Shown: positions 46,481 through 56,800, counted from the first letter of the stretch. The stretch: 64,000 bases of DNA from Elephas maximus indicus (GCF_024166365.1 NC_064826.1:64683001-64747000), one strand, 5' to 3'. Notes: generated by a model not told the origin, from the sequence alone. Numbers and translations: made by a program.

Positions 46481-46711
46481 GCCAATGGGGGGTGGGGCAA
46501 ATCCAAGTGGCAAAGAGCCAGCCTCTCTCCCACCAAGTGATTGTGGCCTCCCAGAAAGTGGTGGAGGCCACACAGAGGGAAGAAGTGTAGGGGATGGTGT
46601 ATCCCTGGTTTCTGAGTGCTCTGTCTCCTGCTGGGAGCTCTGTGAAGTTGCCTTCTGGTACTCTCTGTTTGCCGTTCTTGGTGGCTGAGGGGTCCAAGAT
46701 GAGGAGTTCAC
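45731..46711 (-). other. 326-codon open frame in the L1 5' UTR (sense to L1)
   Basis: One uninterrupted frame runs the length of the 5' UTR array, upstream of ORF1 and in the same direction. The predicted product begins MNSSSWTPQPPRTANREYQ, then becomes Phe/Leu/Ser/His-rich with three to four repeats of a roughly 58-residue unit (blocks like HTASLVHAVTLVGSLGAFFF and LWAMAHCLA). It looks membrane-like only because the antisense of the A/G-rich repeat gives Phe, Ser and Leu codons. No known domain. I treat it as open by composition until shown otherwise, but its length in old DNA is unusual. Confidence 0.4.
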
Positions 46712-46969
46712 GTTGCATTAGCTGATAGGGGACCTCCACTCCGTAGCTCTCCTCATTCTCTATTCTCTGTCAATTTCTTATTTCATTCAGTGCTTGGTTG
46801 AGTTCTTTATCCCTTCATTTGATGCTTTTTGGTTCCAGGATTGACGTTCGTGTCTGTTTTACTTAATTTTTCAGGTCTTTGCTATAGAAGGACAGCATGG
46901 TGCTTCTGCTATAGCATCATTTTGGCCTCACCCCTCCCAAATCTGTGATATTTAAAAGATTTATATCTC

Positions 46970-47825
46970 TTTTCATAAAATGCTTATTTGGATTACAATT
47001 GGCATACAAAGTACCTACTATAACAACATCACAGATTCTTACATTAAGCTCTTACTTAAATCTTGTGTTATTTTCCATTTGATTCTTAAGTCCCTTGAAC
47101 AAAATCTCTAATTCATTATCTTCAAAACTTATGAAAATCCAGTGAAGGAAATATTGCAGATACAGCTCATTCTAATTTTGCACAGTTCTAATTTTCCTAT
47201 TGGCCCACTGATTATCTGTTTTCTTTGCCATGATTGTCCCATATTTATTTTGCACTAGCCAAAAACAACAAAAAATAAAATTAAATAAACACGTTAATGA
47301 GAGAATGAACTTCTCCTCAGCCCAAGCTCTGTTATTTGAATGTCCTTTTCTCCTTGGTAATCACACTAAAAGGGATAATTTGATGATTGTATCTAGGTAT
47401 TGCCAACTAATAAAGTCATATACCCACAAAAATAAGAGATCTCCAATTTGAATCAACCAAATAGTATTAATCCAATAAATGTTCAAATGGGTCTATTTTA
47501 ATAATTAAAAAAAAAAAAAGCATACAGGTAAAGTCAAAATCAAACTCAAAATTGTACCTTAAAGGATTTGAATTAAGTAACTTTTTTACATAAAAAAGAA
47601 ACTTCTTTTTCTGTACAGAAAGTGCATGTTGTGGCATTGGATTAGAGTTGGAGACATCAATATAAATTCCTGTTTAGCTTAGTACAAATACCGATGGTTA
47701 CATATAGAAATAATTGTAGATATGTGTATAAACATGAGTCAGTATATACACATATGTATATCCTTACTCTGTCAGCTGACAGGTTCTAGGAGCAACACCC
47801 CAGTAGTAATAAGGGCACCTAGCAC
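46970..47825. other. Unassigned AT-rich sequence
   Basis: No gene or named repeat seen. Confidence 0.4.
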
Positions 47826-47829
47826 CTTC

Positions 47830-49415
47830 ATCTTAGCTTCTAATAACATTCTCCAATAAAAAGAAGTGCTCTTTTAAACGTCTGACTCTAGAAATGGGGC
47901 AGAAAACGTACAAGATGAGCCCTGAGCAGCTTGTAGTGCCATGAAGTAAGAAAGTACTCAAAAGAAAAAGAAAAAGAAAAAAAAACACATGATGGGGCAT
48001 ATCAAAGGGGCACAGGAGCAAGCTGAAAGAGATTCCAGTGGCCCAAACAGCACAATCTGAGCAACAAAATAAACAAAGCATTATGGGTTATTAACACAAA
48101 ATATATAATATTTATAAGTCCATACTGATTGCCATGCATTGAATTGTGTCCCCCAGAAATATGTATCAACTTGGTTAGACCATGATTCCCAGTATTGTGT
48201 AGTTGTCCTCCATTTTGTGATTTTCCTATGTGTTATAAATCATAATCTCTGCCTGTGGTTAAAGAGTATTAGGGTAGAATGTAACACCCTTGCTCAGGTC
48301 ACATTCCTGATCAAATGTAAGGGTAGTTTCCCTAGGGTGTGGCCTGCACCGCCTTTTATCTTACAAAAGATAAAAGGAAAGGGAAGCAAGCAGAGAGTAA
48401 AGGACCTCATACCACCAGGAAAACAGTGCAAGGATCCTGCATAGAGAAGCTCCTAGTCCAGGGCAAGATTGATTACAAGGACCTTCCTCCAGAGCCGACA
48501 GAGAGAGAAAGCCTTCCCTTGGAGCTGACGCCCTGAATTTGAACTTCTAGCCTACTAGACTGTGAGAAAATAAATTTCTTTTTGTTAAAGCCATCCACTT
48601 GTGGTATTTCTGTTATAGCAGCACTGGATGACTAAGACACTGATAGAAATAAATGATTGATTGAACAAATAAATAAATGGTGTAGAAGAGACAGATCTCC
48701 CATGCAGAAAAATTAAAAAAAAAATTGTGTAGCTACTTCACCCTCAAAGAGGAAGAGCATAATTCCCTATTCGTTACATATGGACTGGAAACAGTAACTT
48801 CCTTTCAAAAAATACAGTATGAAAAAGGAGGGGAAAGACTAACTCTACAATGGAGAAACCTGACAAACACTACCTCAGCCAGGTGATGAAGGCTAACATT
48901 GGCAGTGATTAGTGATGTGGATAGTATATCTTGATATAATGGGATAAAGATAGGACTTTAGCCCTGTGGTCTTCTTCCTCCAAACCCATAACCCTAGTCT
49001 AATCGTCGAAAACTATAAAAATTCTAATAGAAAACAATTCTATTAGAAGCAGTGTTTCTCAAAACTGTCAAGGTCATTAAAAACAAGGAGAGTCTCAGAA
49101 ACTGTCACATCCAAGAGGAACCTAAGAAGCTATGACACCTCAATGTAACATGGTCTCCTGGATGGAATTCTGGAATGGAATAAGGACATTAGGTAAAAAC
49201 TAAGGAAATATGAATAATATATAGACTTTAGTTAATGATAATTTATCAGTATTAATTATGATATTGACAGTGTAATGAATAATTTATTGTGTCAAATGTC
49301 TCGTGTAGGGAAAACTGGATGTGAGTATATGGGAACTCTGTACTATTTTCTCAATTTTTCCATAAATCTAAAACTGTTCTAAAAAATAAAGTTCATTTTT
49401 CTAAAAAATTGTATG
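47830..49415 (+). mobile_element. Old L1ME-type 3' UTR, split by a solo LTR
   Basis: Before the LTR: 'gatggggcatatcaaagggg' and 'cagtggcccaaacagcacaa'. After it: 'tcaaaactgtcaaggtcatt', 'aactgtcacatccaagagga', 'gacattaggtaaaaactaag', 'tggactttagttaatgata'-type text and a 'taaatctaaaactgttct' end plus 'aaaataaagtt'. The pieces join at a CTGAT target site. Non-coding. Confidence 0.82.
48130..48639 (+). mobile_element. Complete MaLR-type solo LTR (family A) with 5-bp duplication
   Basis: 510 bp starting TG ('tgccatgcattgaattgtgt') and ending CA ('gatgactaagaca'). It is flanked by exact 5-bp direct repeats, 'ctgat' at 48125-48129 and 48640-48644. It contains an 'aataaatttctttttgtt' polyadenylation region about 75 bp from the end. 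The 5' wording 'ttgaattgtgtcccccag' is that of MaLR LTRs. No internal region, so a solo LTR left by LTR-LTR recombination. Confidence 0.93.
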
Positions 49416-49419
49416 TTGA

Positions 49420-50345
49420 AGTATAAAAAGCTCAGATGGCTTGGGATTGTAGCAGTCTAAAGGCTAATTGTCTTGAGTTCATATTTATTATTCTTTTCTT
49501 GGCTTGAAATGGGAACTGCATGCTTTTGATAAAATGATTCAGTTATTTACTTTCACTTCCTTGGAGAGAACTTCTGCATATGTTCTTCAATATGCTATTC
49601 TGTAACCTCTTAGTGCAATATTTTTTTAATAAAAATTCTTTCGGAAACAATACCTTATTGAGTTGGGTTTTCAGCATTATTGAATGAAGGACACTGGTTC
49701 TTCCCTTTATAGGTTCAAGGTAATCTTGCATTCAAAATGCAGATCTCGCACATATTACTTTCACAATAGCACTGAAAAGGAAAATGTGCCTTGTGAGATA
49801 AACAAAATACATGAATACAATTGTGGATCTTGAGGGCTGAAAGTGACCCTGAAACAAGAAACTCCAAGTATAGCATTGGTACGTATTATTCCAACAATGA
49901 TTAATCAGTGGCAGCCAGGGCAAAAGTAAAGTAAAATGAATAAATAAAACAAAATAAAAAACACAAAACACATCATCAATTGGAAGTAGCTACAAATGTT
50001 AGAAGTAATATTTATATAATAAAAGGGTCACTTTTTTAGGATTTCTCAATATAACATAGCAATGTATTTGGGGGCATGCTTGCTATATTTATAATAATAT
50101 ACAGTCAATTTCTGTTTCTGAATTTTTTGGAATTTTTATTAAAGGTCAGAAGCCCTTCCTTGATACCCAAATTCGGCACAACCCTGGGAAAATTAGGAAA
50201 AGAAAGTAATTTTCCTTTTGTGCAGGAATGTATATTCTGTGGTGTTAAGAGAGAGTTTAGTGCAAACTAGGGGGCGAAGAAAGCGTGATAACGTTAGAAC
50301 TACAGAAAGCAACCTTTAAGGATTGGAGAAAGAAATTGGTATTGC
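49420..50345. other. Unassigned sequence
   Basis: No gene; AT-rich, nothing named. Confidence 0.4.
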
Positions 50346-50349
50346 TAAG

Positions 50350-50512
50350 GAAACCCTGGTGGTGTAGTGGTTAAGTGCTACAGCTGCTAACCAAGCGGTC
50401 GGCAGTTCGAATCCTCCAGGCACTCCTTGGGAACTCTAGGGGGCAGTTCTACTCTGTCTTATAGGGTCACTATGAGTCAGAATCGACTCAATGGCACTGG
50501 GTTTCTGGTGGG
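50350..50512 (+). mobile_element. AfroSINE (forward)
   Basis: Full element: 'accctggtggtgtagtggtt', B box 'cagttcgaatcctcc', 'cactccttgggaactc', tail 'gtcactatgagtcagaatcg' and 'actgggtttct'. Confidence 0.95.
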
Positions 50513-50944
50513 TAGGAAAGTTATCCGAAATTGGAGAAATAACAAAAGCAGGACTGCATGTACTTTCACGATCGTATTGGAACAGTGTCTAACAGGACCA
50601 CCCAAGGATTATCTAATTCTCTTGAGGTTGTACCTTTGTTTGACCTACTGGTGACCTTTGGTTAGGGCCCAGTTTCTGTGAATTCCATGTCAATGTATAG
50701 ATTTTTTTTTTCTCCAGTAGAGGTGCAAATGATTTTTCTCTGGCAGAAAAGATCACCTCAAAGGTTATAGTTTTATTGCCCGGTAGGATATTAATCAGTT
50801 TTGTCTCTTACAGAGTAAACCTGTTTTCGCTAGTCTTTTCTTTCTTGACTGACTGAATATAGGTCAATTAATTTCTTGGTCTCACTTGCGTACATACACT
50901 TCCTACACACACACATACATACCTAATATATATTATGTGTATAA

Positions 50945-51155
50945 TCTGCTTAAAAAAAAACCATTGCCCTGGAGTTGATTGCAGCTCATAGTGACCCTAC
51001 AGAATAGAGTAGAACTGCCTCATAGGGTTTCCACTGCACTTCCAAATCTTTATGAAAGCAGACTGCCACATCTTTCTCCCTGAGAGCAGCTGCCACGTCT
51101 TTCTCCCTGACCGCCCAGCAGCCTAGCGCTTTAACCACTGTGCCATGAGGGCTCC
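50945..51155 (-). mobile_element. AfroSINE, long variant (reverse)
   Basis: Starts with A9 plus 'ccattgccctggagttg' and ends 'tgccatgagggctcc'. It carries an extra body segment with a near repeat ('gccacatctttctccctga' and 'gccacgtctttctccctga', 51065-51110). Flanked by an exact 'attatgtgtataa' duplication at 50932-50944 and 51156-51168. Confidence 0.93.
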
Positions 51156-51168
51156 ATTATGTGTATAA

Positions 51169-51338
51169 AACCAAAAAACACCAAACGTGTTGCCGTCTAG
51201 TTGATTTCGACTCATAGTGACCCTGTAAGACTAAGTAGAACTGCCCTATGGGGTTTCCAAGGAGCAGCTGGTGGATTTGAACCACTGACCTTTTGATTAG
51301 CAGCCAAGCTCTTAACCACTGCACCATCAAGGGTCTGC
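51169..51338 (-). mobile_element. AfroSINE (reverse), inserted at the flank of the previous one
   Basis: Full length, 'ccaaacgtgttgccgtctag' to 'gcaccatcaagggtc'. Its duplication ('tatgtgtataa' at 51158-51168 and 'tatgtatataa' at 51339-51349) reuses the target duplication of the neighbouring SINE. Followed by a pure A run to 51365. Confidence 0.93.
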
Positions 51339-51373
51339 TATGTATATAAAAAAAAAAAAAAAAAATCTAAATG

Positions 51374-51483
51374 CTCTTTGGAAACCCTGGTGGCGTAGTG
51401 GTTAAGAGCTACAGCTGCTAACCAAAAGGTTGGCAGTTTGAATCCACCAGGCAATCCTTGGAAACCCTATGGGGCAGTTCTAC
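51374..51483 (+). mobile_element. AfroSINE lacking its 3' tail
   Basis: Head and body are intact ('accctggtggcgtagtggtt', B box 'cagtttgaatccacc', 'gggcagttctac'), but it stops before the 'cctatagggtcgctatgag' tail. 'tctaaatg' (51366-51373) and 'tctaaaatg' (51484-51492) flank it. Confidence 0.9.
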
Positions 51484-51489
51484 TCTAAA

Positions 51490-52920
51490 ATGGGTCACTG
51501 AAAGAAAGGTTTATGCTGAAAGGCGTTGGCTTAGAGCTACATTACTGCCACTAGACTCCACCTCTTCCCTGCTGCTACATATGACCTCATCTACTTATGA
51601 TTATGAGGTGGCTAAAGACAATATTTGTGGATTATTATCAGAAATAGATGACTTAACTTTTGCAAAGTTGCACATTCTGACCTTGTGATGGATGAACAAG
51701 TCGAATGTACCATAAGTTTTCAGAGCTTTTGAGCAGTTACGAATTGGAGAAAACGCTTTTGTTTAGCATTTTTACACTTTGATAGAAAACCACTTCATTA
51801 ATGAAAATCAATATTAACTCATCTCTCATCAAATATTACCCTCAAGAGAGTGAAATAGATTTCAATTTGTGGGTTATATGAGGATTATATAATTAATTAG
51901 CATTATTATTTATCATGTAATCAATTTTTTAAATTGCCCTTTTTGTGATACAATCACTGCAGGATCAACGTACATTCTACAAATAATGGAAATACATAAA
52001 ACTAGGGCAGAATAACTATACATTAAACTTCATTAAATAATCATGTAGACAAATTGCAAAGAACAAGTCATCTGGGTGCTCAGTCAGCCTAGTAATAAAG
52101 TTCCACAAAATGACAGTCTTCCTGAAAACATTCCTGGATGTGGTTTTCTAAGACAAAATAAAGGAAATTCAGCAAAAGTATCTGTGCTGATGTAAGTGAT
52201 ATTGATAATGAGAAGGCCCTCATTTTTTAGATCTTTGGAGAACACAGTCAGCATTTTACAAATAAATGGTCGTAGAAGTGCAAATCTTGCCCCAGTCAGT
52301 GCCAATTGCCTGCTTCTCCTACTTAACCTCATTTGTCAGGGTTGTCACTGAAAAAAAATTTTTTTGCGGGGGGGGATTTTAAAGTTGTTTTCAAGAGACA
52401 GTAATGGCATGGTTGGAATTTGAAGATAAGACACTTAATGCCATATCCAGTCTTTCTCCAAAAAAAAACTTTCTCCATGTAAATCTCATTGTTGATAAAT
52501 ATTTCCCTATTAATAAAAATATTTAGAAAAGATAAAAGATAGAAACTATGTTGTAATTTTAAGTCCCCAAGTTTTTAAGAAATTCGTTTTATGTGAACTC
52601 TTTTTTTAGTAACATCTTTTCCCCAAAAAACTTTCTAACAGCCCTCTGACCTAAAAGCTTTAAATAGAATTTCTAAGAGGAACATTTGTACGTAAAACAC
52701 TCTCACAGAGGTTGAAAAAGAACAATAGAAAAAACAAATTAGAACTAAATTAACATTTCTGCTATCTGAGATGAGTTACATCTTCTTTTGTCCACATTCT
52801 GCACATTATGATTTTATATTATTTCAGATCAGGATTCATTAAAACCTTGTTTCATGTTTCAGCATGGGGAACAGTATTTTCAAGGCTTTACTTTCATAGG
52901 GAAGTTTTATATGTATATAT
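51490..52920. other. Unassigned AT-rich sequence
   Basis: No gene supported; 51500-51690 is GC-richer but without a recognisable domain. A G10 run sits at 52366-52375. Confidence 0.4.
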
Positions 52921-52932
52921 ATATATATATAT
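52905..52932. repeat. (TA)n microsatellite
   Basis: A run of alternating TA directly before the AfroSINE at 52938; it supplied the SINE's target site. Confidence 0.9.
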
Positions 52933-52937
52933 TTGCA

Positions 52938-53100
52938 GAAACCATGGTGGTGTACTGGTTAAGTACTACGGCTGCTAACCAAAGGGTCGGCAGTTCGAAT
53001 CCACCAGGCGCTCCTTGGAAACTCTATGGGGCAGCTCTACTCTGTCCTATAGGGTCGCTATGAGTCAGAATTGACTCAACAGCACTGGGTTTGGTTTTTC
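52938..53100 (+). mobile_element. AfroSINE (forward, near consensus)
   Basis: One of the best preserved: 'accatggtggtgtactggtt', B box 'cagttcgaatccacc', 'ggcgctccttggaaactc', 'tcctatagggtcgctatgag' and 'actgggtttggttttt'. An exact 13-bp duplication 'atatatatttgca' lies at 52925-52937 and 53111-53123. Confidence 0.97.
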
Positions 53101-53369
53101 TCGGTTTTGGATATATATTTGCATATATAGCAAATTCTCACTCATGCCAATAAAGAACATTAGCATGAAAAATGAAATACCATAACTAATCTACTCACCT
53201 GAGACAGGGATAAGTGCTACCTGGCAAGAAGTGAATGTGTGTTTTTATGTCCATTTATATTCATGTGTGTCATGACAAACACTATTTAGTTAACTCCTGA
53301 TTGTTTCCCATATATTTTCTGTCCATAAAAACATAGTGCCACCAGATTTGGGTTCCCCAATTCACTCAT

Positions 53370-53500
53370 CCTGGTGGTGTAGTGGTTGAGAGCTACAGCT
53401 GCTAACCAAAAGTTTGGCAGCTTGAATCTACCAGATGCTCTTTGGAAACCCTATGGGGCAGTTCTACTCTGTCCTATAGGGTCGCTATGAGTCAGAATCG
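53370..53500 (+). mobile_element. AfroSINE lacking its last 25 bp
   Basis: From 'cctggtggtgtagtggttg' to 'gctatgagtcagaatcg', where it stops without the 'actcaacggcactggg' end. 'cactcat' flanks it at 53363-53369 and 53507-53513. Confidence 0.93.
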
Positions 53501-53825
53501 GTAATACACTCATATTTAGAAAATTTGGGAGTTTATCTTTACTGAAGCACTGTCTTTATTACTGAGGCAAATTATATTTTTCACCAAAGGCCAGCATATC
53601 CAGCATGCCTTTGGTTTTTTCAATTACCTTAAGAGACATGTGGATAGCATTATCATTAGGACAATCTTAAGCTATAAAGGTCAGAAATAAGGGTGCTATA
53701 AATAAGTCAGAGAAAAAGGCCAACAGCACTGGTTTGGGGATTAGAAACCTCAGGTTCCAGTACAGGTTACTCTACAGTTGTGTCATGAGGACATTATGAA
53801 ATTACCTGGGACTGTTTTCCTAAAG

Positions 53826-53996
53826 GACCTCTGGTGCCACAGTGGTTAAGAGCTCAGAGGCTAACCAAAAGGTTGGCAGTTCGAATCTACCAGGCACTCC
53901 TTGGAAACCCTGTGGGGCAGTTCTACTCTAACCTATAGGGTCACTACAGGGTTGCTATGAGTAAGTATCGACTCAACAGCAACGGGTTTGATTTTG
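53826..53996 (+). mobile_element. AfroSINE (forward) with small tail duplication
   Basis: Full length. Near 53938-53960 the tail block is partly doubled ('gtcactacagggttgctat'). Confidence 0.93.
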
Positions 53997-54207
53997 GTTG
54001 GTTTTCCTCAAATGACAAATCAAAAGGCTTAGTTGACTTGTAGAAAATGTCTCAGCTCTTTTCCATTTCACAATTCTTTGACTGTTCCAATTTTTTCCAA
54101 CATGAAAAATAAATTCCAAATAAAATCCAACTGAAAACATACAGGAACATCTAAATTTTAAATAAGGGGCTCTGGGTTTTTTTTGGTTTTTTTTGGGGGG
54201 GTGTTCT

Positions 54208-54368
54208 GGAGCCCCTGGTGGCGTAGTGGTTAAGTGCTACAGCTGCTAACCAAAAGGCCAGCAGTTCAAATCCACCAGGCGCTCCTTGGAAACTCTATGG
54301 GGCAGTTCTTCTTTGTCCTATGGGGTCACTATGAGCTGGAATCAACTCAATAGCAATGGGCTTGTTTT
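54208..54368 (+). mobile_element. AfroSINE (forward)
   Basis: Full length ('cccctggtggcgtagtggtt' to 'caatgggcttgttttttt'). Preceded by a T/G-rich simple stretch (54175-54205). Confidence 0.95.
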
Positions 54369-54379
54369 TTTGTTTTTTT

Positions 54380-54577
54380 ACAGTTGGCATAATGGTTAAG
54401 CACTTGCTGCTAACCGAAAGTTTGGTAGTTCGAACCCACCCAGGAGGTCCAAAGGAGAAAGACCTGGTAATCTGCCCTCATAAAGATTAGAGCCAAGAAA
54501 ACACTATGGGGCAGTTCTATCTGTCACATGATATCGCTGAGTTGAAAATCAACTCAACAGCCCCTAACAACAAAATT
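54380..54577 (+). mobile_element. AfroSINE, long variant with RTE-type 3' end (forward)
   Basis: Head 'ggcataatggttaagcac', B box 'tagttcgaacccacc', then the extra body 'gagaaagacctggtaatctg' and 'aaagattagagcc' seen only in the long type. It ends 'cctaacaacaaaat' like the RTE terminus instead of 'actgggtttgg'. Confidence 0.93.
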
Positions 54578-54641
54578 TAGATATTTCTTAAAGGGGAAAA
54601 AAAGAAAATAATTTGTAATTGCATGTGGTTTTTATTCTTAG

Positions 54642-54714
54642 TTATAACAGCTAAAACAACCAAGAAAACGCTTCCTTTAAAATACGACTATGAACTTCTG
54701 TTACTGAAGAAATG
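54642..54714 (+). other. Possible isolated exon (73 bp), unproven
   Basis: Bounded by a good acceptor ('tggtttttattcttag') and a near-consensus donor ('aaatg|gtaagt' at 54715). One frame is open across it (ITAKTTKKTLPLKYDYELLLLKKW, given here as spaced blocks ITAKTTKKTL, PLKYDYELL, LLKKW). I do not recognise the peptide and no partner exon is proven. Could be a non-coding RNA exon or chance. Confidence 0.2.
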
Positions 54715-54719
54715 GTAAG

Positions 54720-56630
54720 TTTCTTGTAACAATATTTGTAATTGCACCGAGACAAAATTGTAAATATCTCTGAAACTTGGTCTATCTGTATTTTTGATAC
54801 TTTGACTAAAAATTTAACTGTTAAATGCTAAGAACTATAAAACACCTTTTAAAAATAAGCACGTCACTGATTTAGTCACTTATCTACGAGCATATTATTA
54901 GTACTAACAGATAAGAATCTGTATAGTATTCACTTTTGGGTATGGTTAAGGAAAACAGTAGTAAAACCTACATAGATTTTGAAAACTAAAAAAAAAAAAA
55001 TTGTTCTTCAGGATGAATTCTATCAGGTTTTGTTTTCAACCTTCTAATCCTCCTTTTCCTATTTAGAAAAAATGCCGTTTAAGTATTTCCTTCAGCATTA
55101 TTAATGGCCAAGTAAATGTGTTCTGACTGAATAATTTGACACCTTAACTAAGGCAAAAAAATAAATAAATAAAAGGAAATAATTCCAAGAAGAATTAAAA
55201 CATGATTCTTTCCACTAGTGTTGGCATTTCAGTTCCGTTCAGAGACCCTCTCCAATTCAGCTGGCGATAGTTTCCATGGTAACTGAAGAATGTGCTCTGA
55301 CGAGTTCTGAAACAGACAAATAAGAATCTTTGCTTCTTCCAAGTGGACAACAATTTACCTCTCTAATGCTTAATGGAAGACATTTGAAGTCTATTTTGGT
55401 TTCAGACAAAAGCTGGGAGAAAGCCAGCTCTGCCAATTACAGGAAGTTTGAAAGGTATGTATTAGTCAAGTTGCGGTTTATACACCATACTAGTATACAT
55501 CCCAGCTGTTTCAGCTTTTGCGAAGTATTTTTTCTAAAAGGAGGAGTATATTGTTGTATGATGTTAAACACCTTGTGCTGCCATGAAGAACTATTAAAAC
55601 TAATTTCCTTAATCTAAGCACATTATATTACTTCCCATTGTTGTTGCAGCCTTTTAATTAATTAGTCCTTATGGAACATAAAATGCAAAGTTGTAAAACT
55701 GAAAAGTCAAAATGGGTGTTTAATTTTTTATAAGGTTTTTTTTTTCCTGGTAGAGAAAAATTGGGGGATGTATTAATAGGAATCTATAAGTCAGTACTTA
55801 AAGGAATGAAATACTTTCAAACTACTGAGTTGAAAAGCTGGTACAAGATTCAAAAGACTGAAAAAAAACAGAACTTATAAAAAAACTTTTTTTTTAATTT
55901 TGGTATTACTCAAGAACAAATCATGACCCTGCTTGGAAAGATCTCTGCATAAACATGTATAGCAAAGATAATAAAAAGAGATAAATCTACCCCGATCCTA
56001 AAACAAACTAAACAAAGATAGTCAACTCCCTGGAGTAGTCTATGTTTGCCTTAGTTGCGACGTGGGTTAGCAAGTAGTAATTATATTTGAGAGGCACCTG
56101 GCTACAAATCCATGCTATTGAAGTCCTTCAGTTGAATCTAAACTCCTTGTAACGGACTAAGTTGTGCTCGGTGCTGCTCAAACACCTGAAGCTACGCAAA
56201 GCAAATTTCTCTTCTTACAAAGGGCATGGAAAAAAAACTCAAGGTACTTATTTAAAATTTTGGTTTAAAACTCTTCAGAGCAAAAAGTCAGAACATGTCC
56301 AACAGCTGTTATTTGGAACCCTGTGACCCAGGCATTGTAATGGGCAGGGCAGCCGCTAGTCCATATGGTCTCTTCAGATGATTTAAAATAGTGCCGCTGC
56401 CTCAGAGGATATGACGTACTGGTGTTGGGGCTGATAAATTCAGCACAAGCTGAATTTAAGCTCTTCCTCACCCCTTCATCCAGACACATGTGTGCAGTGT
56501 ATAAACAGCACGACTGTGCAAGGTGGCCCTGGTGCATAGCCTCGAGTACGCAGTGATGAACAGAACAGGCCAATCAATACCAAAAAAAACTATGATAGGG
56601 ATCTGGTTATTAAGAGCCTGTTAGTTTTTA
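54720..56630. other. Unassigned sequence with weak exon-like spots
   Basis: 55406-55454 has an acceptor 'tattttggtttcag' and a donor 'gaaag|gtatgt', with one open frame (KSWEKASSANYRKFE), but its phase does not join the candidate at 54642. 56265-56573 (minus) is a 102-codon frame with no recognisable domain. No gene is called. Confidence 0.3.
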
Positions 56631-56639
56631 AACTAATTA

Positions 56640-56800
56640 TATCAGCATTCTTTGATGACCTATTATGTGCCAGAAGCACTGTGTAGGGAACACAATGATG
56701 GAATCTAAAGGAAACATTCTAGTGTGGGAAACAAATATGTTTTTAAATGACTATAAAGTACAGAGTAAAAATGCTATGGTAGTACATAGGATTAATTAAA
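56640..56800 (+). mobile_element. Possible L2/MIR remnant
   Basis: 'tgacctattatgtgccagaa', 'gcactgtgtagggaacaca' and 'aacattctagtgtgggaaac' are reminiscent of the common L2-type block. Short and diverged. Confidence 0.55.

Larger units (their letters stand above)
43119..46940 (-). mobile_element. L1 LINE with complete 5' end, lacking most of ORF2
   Basis: On the minus strand it begins near 46940 with 'gggaggggtgaggccaaaa', the G-rich start typical of L1. A long, GC-rich, tandemly repeated 5' UTR (45300-46940) follows, then ORF1 (about 44050-45275), a short spacer and the ORF2 endonuclease (43119-43800). It stops just after the endonuclease domain, with no RT, 3' UTR or poly(A). The 13-mer 'aaaagatttatat' occurs at both edges (43106-43118 and 46954-46966). 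It is the reverse of the usual 5'-truncated pattern. The coding parts carry stops and frameshifts. Confidence 0.88.

Noticed and set aside
50350..54577. Regularly recurring units, considered as a CRISPR-like or satellite array
   Set aside because: Spacing is irregular, both orientations occur and each unit has its own target duplication; they are dispersed SINE insertions.
56265..56573. A 102-codon minus-strand frame
   Set aside because: No domain, no flanking exon signals and no similarity I can recognise; kept only as part of the unassigned interval.
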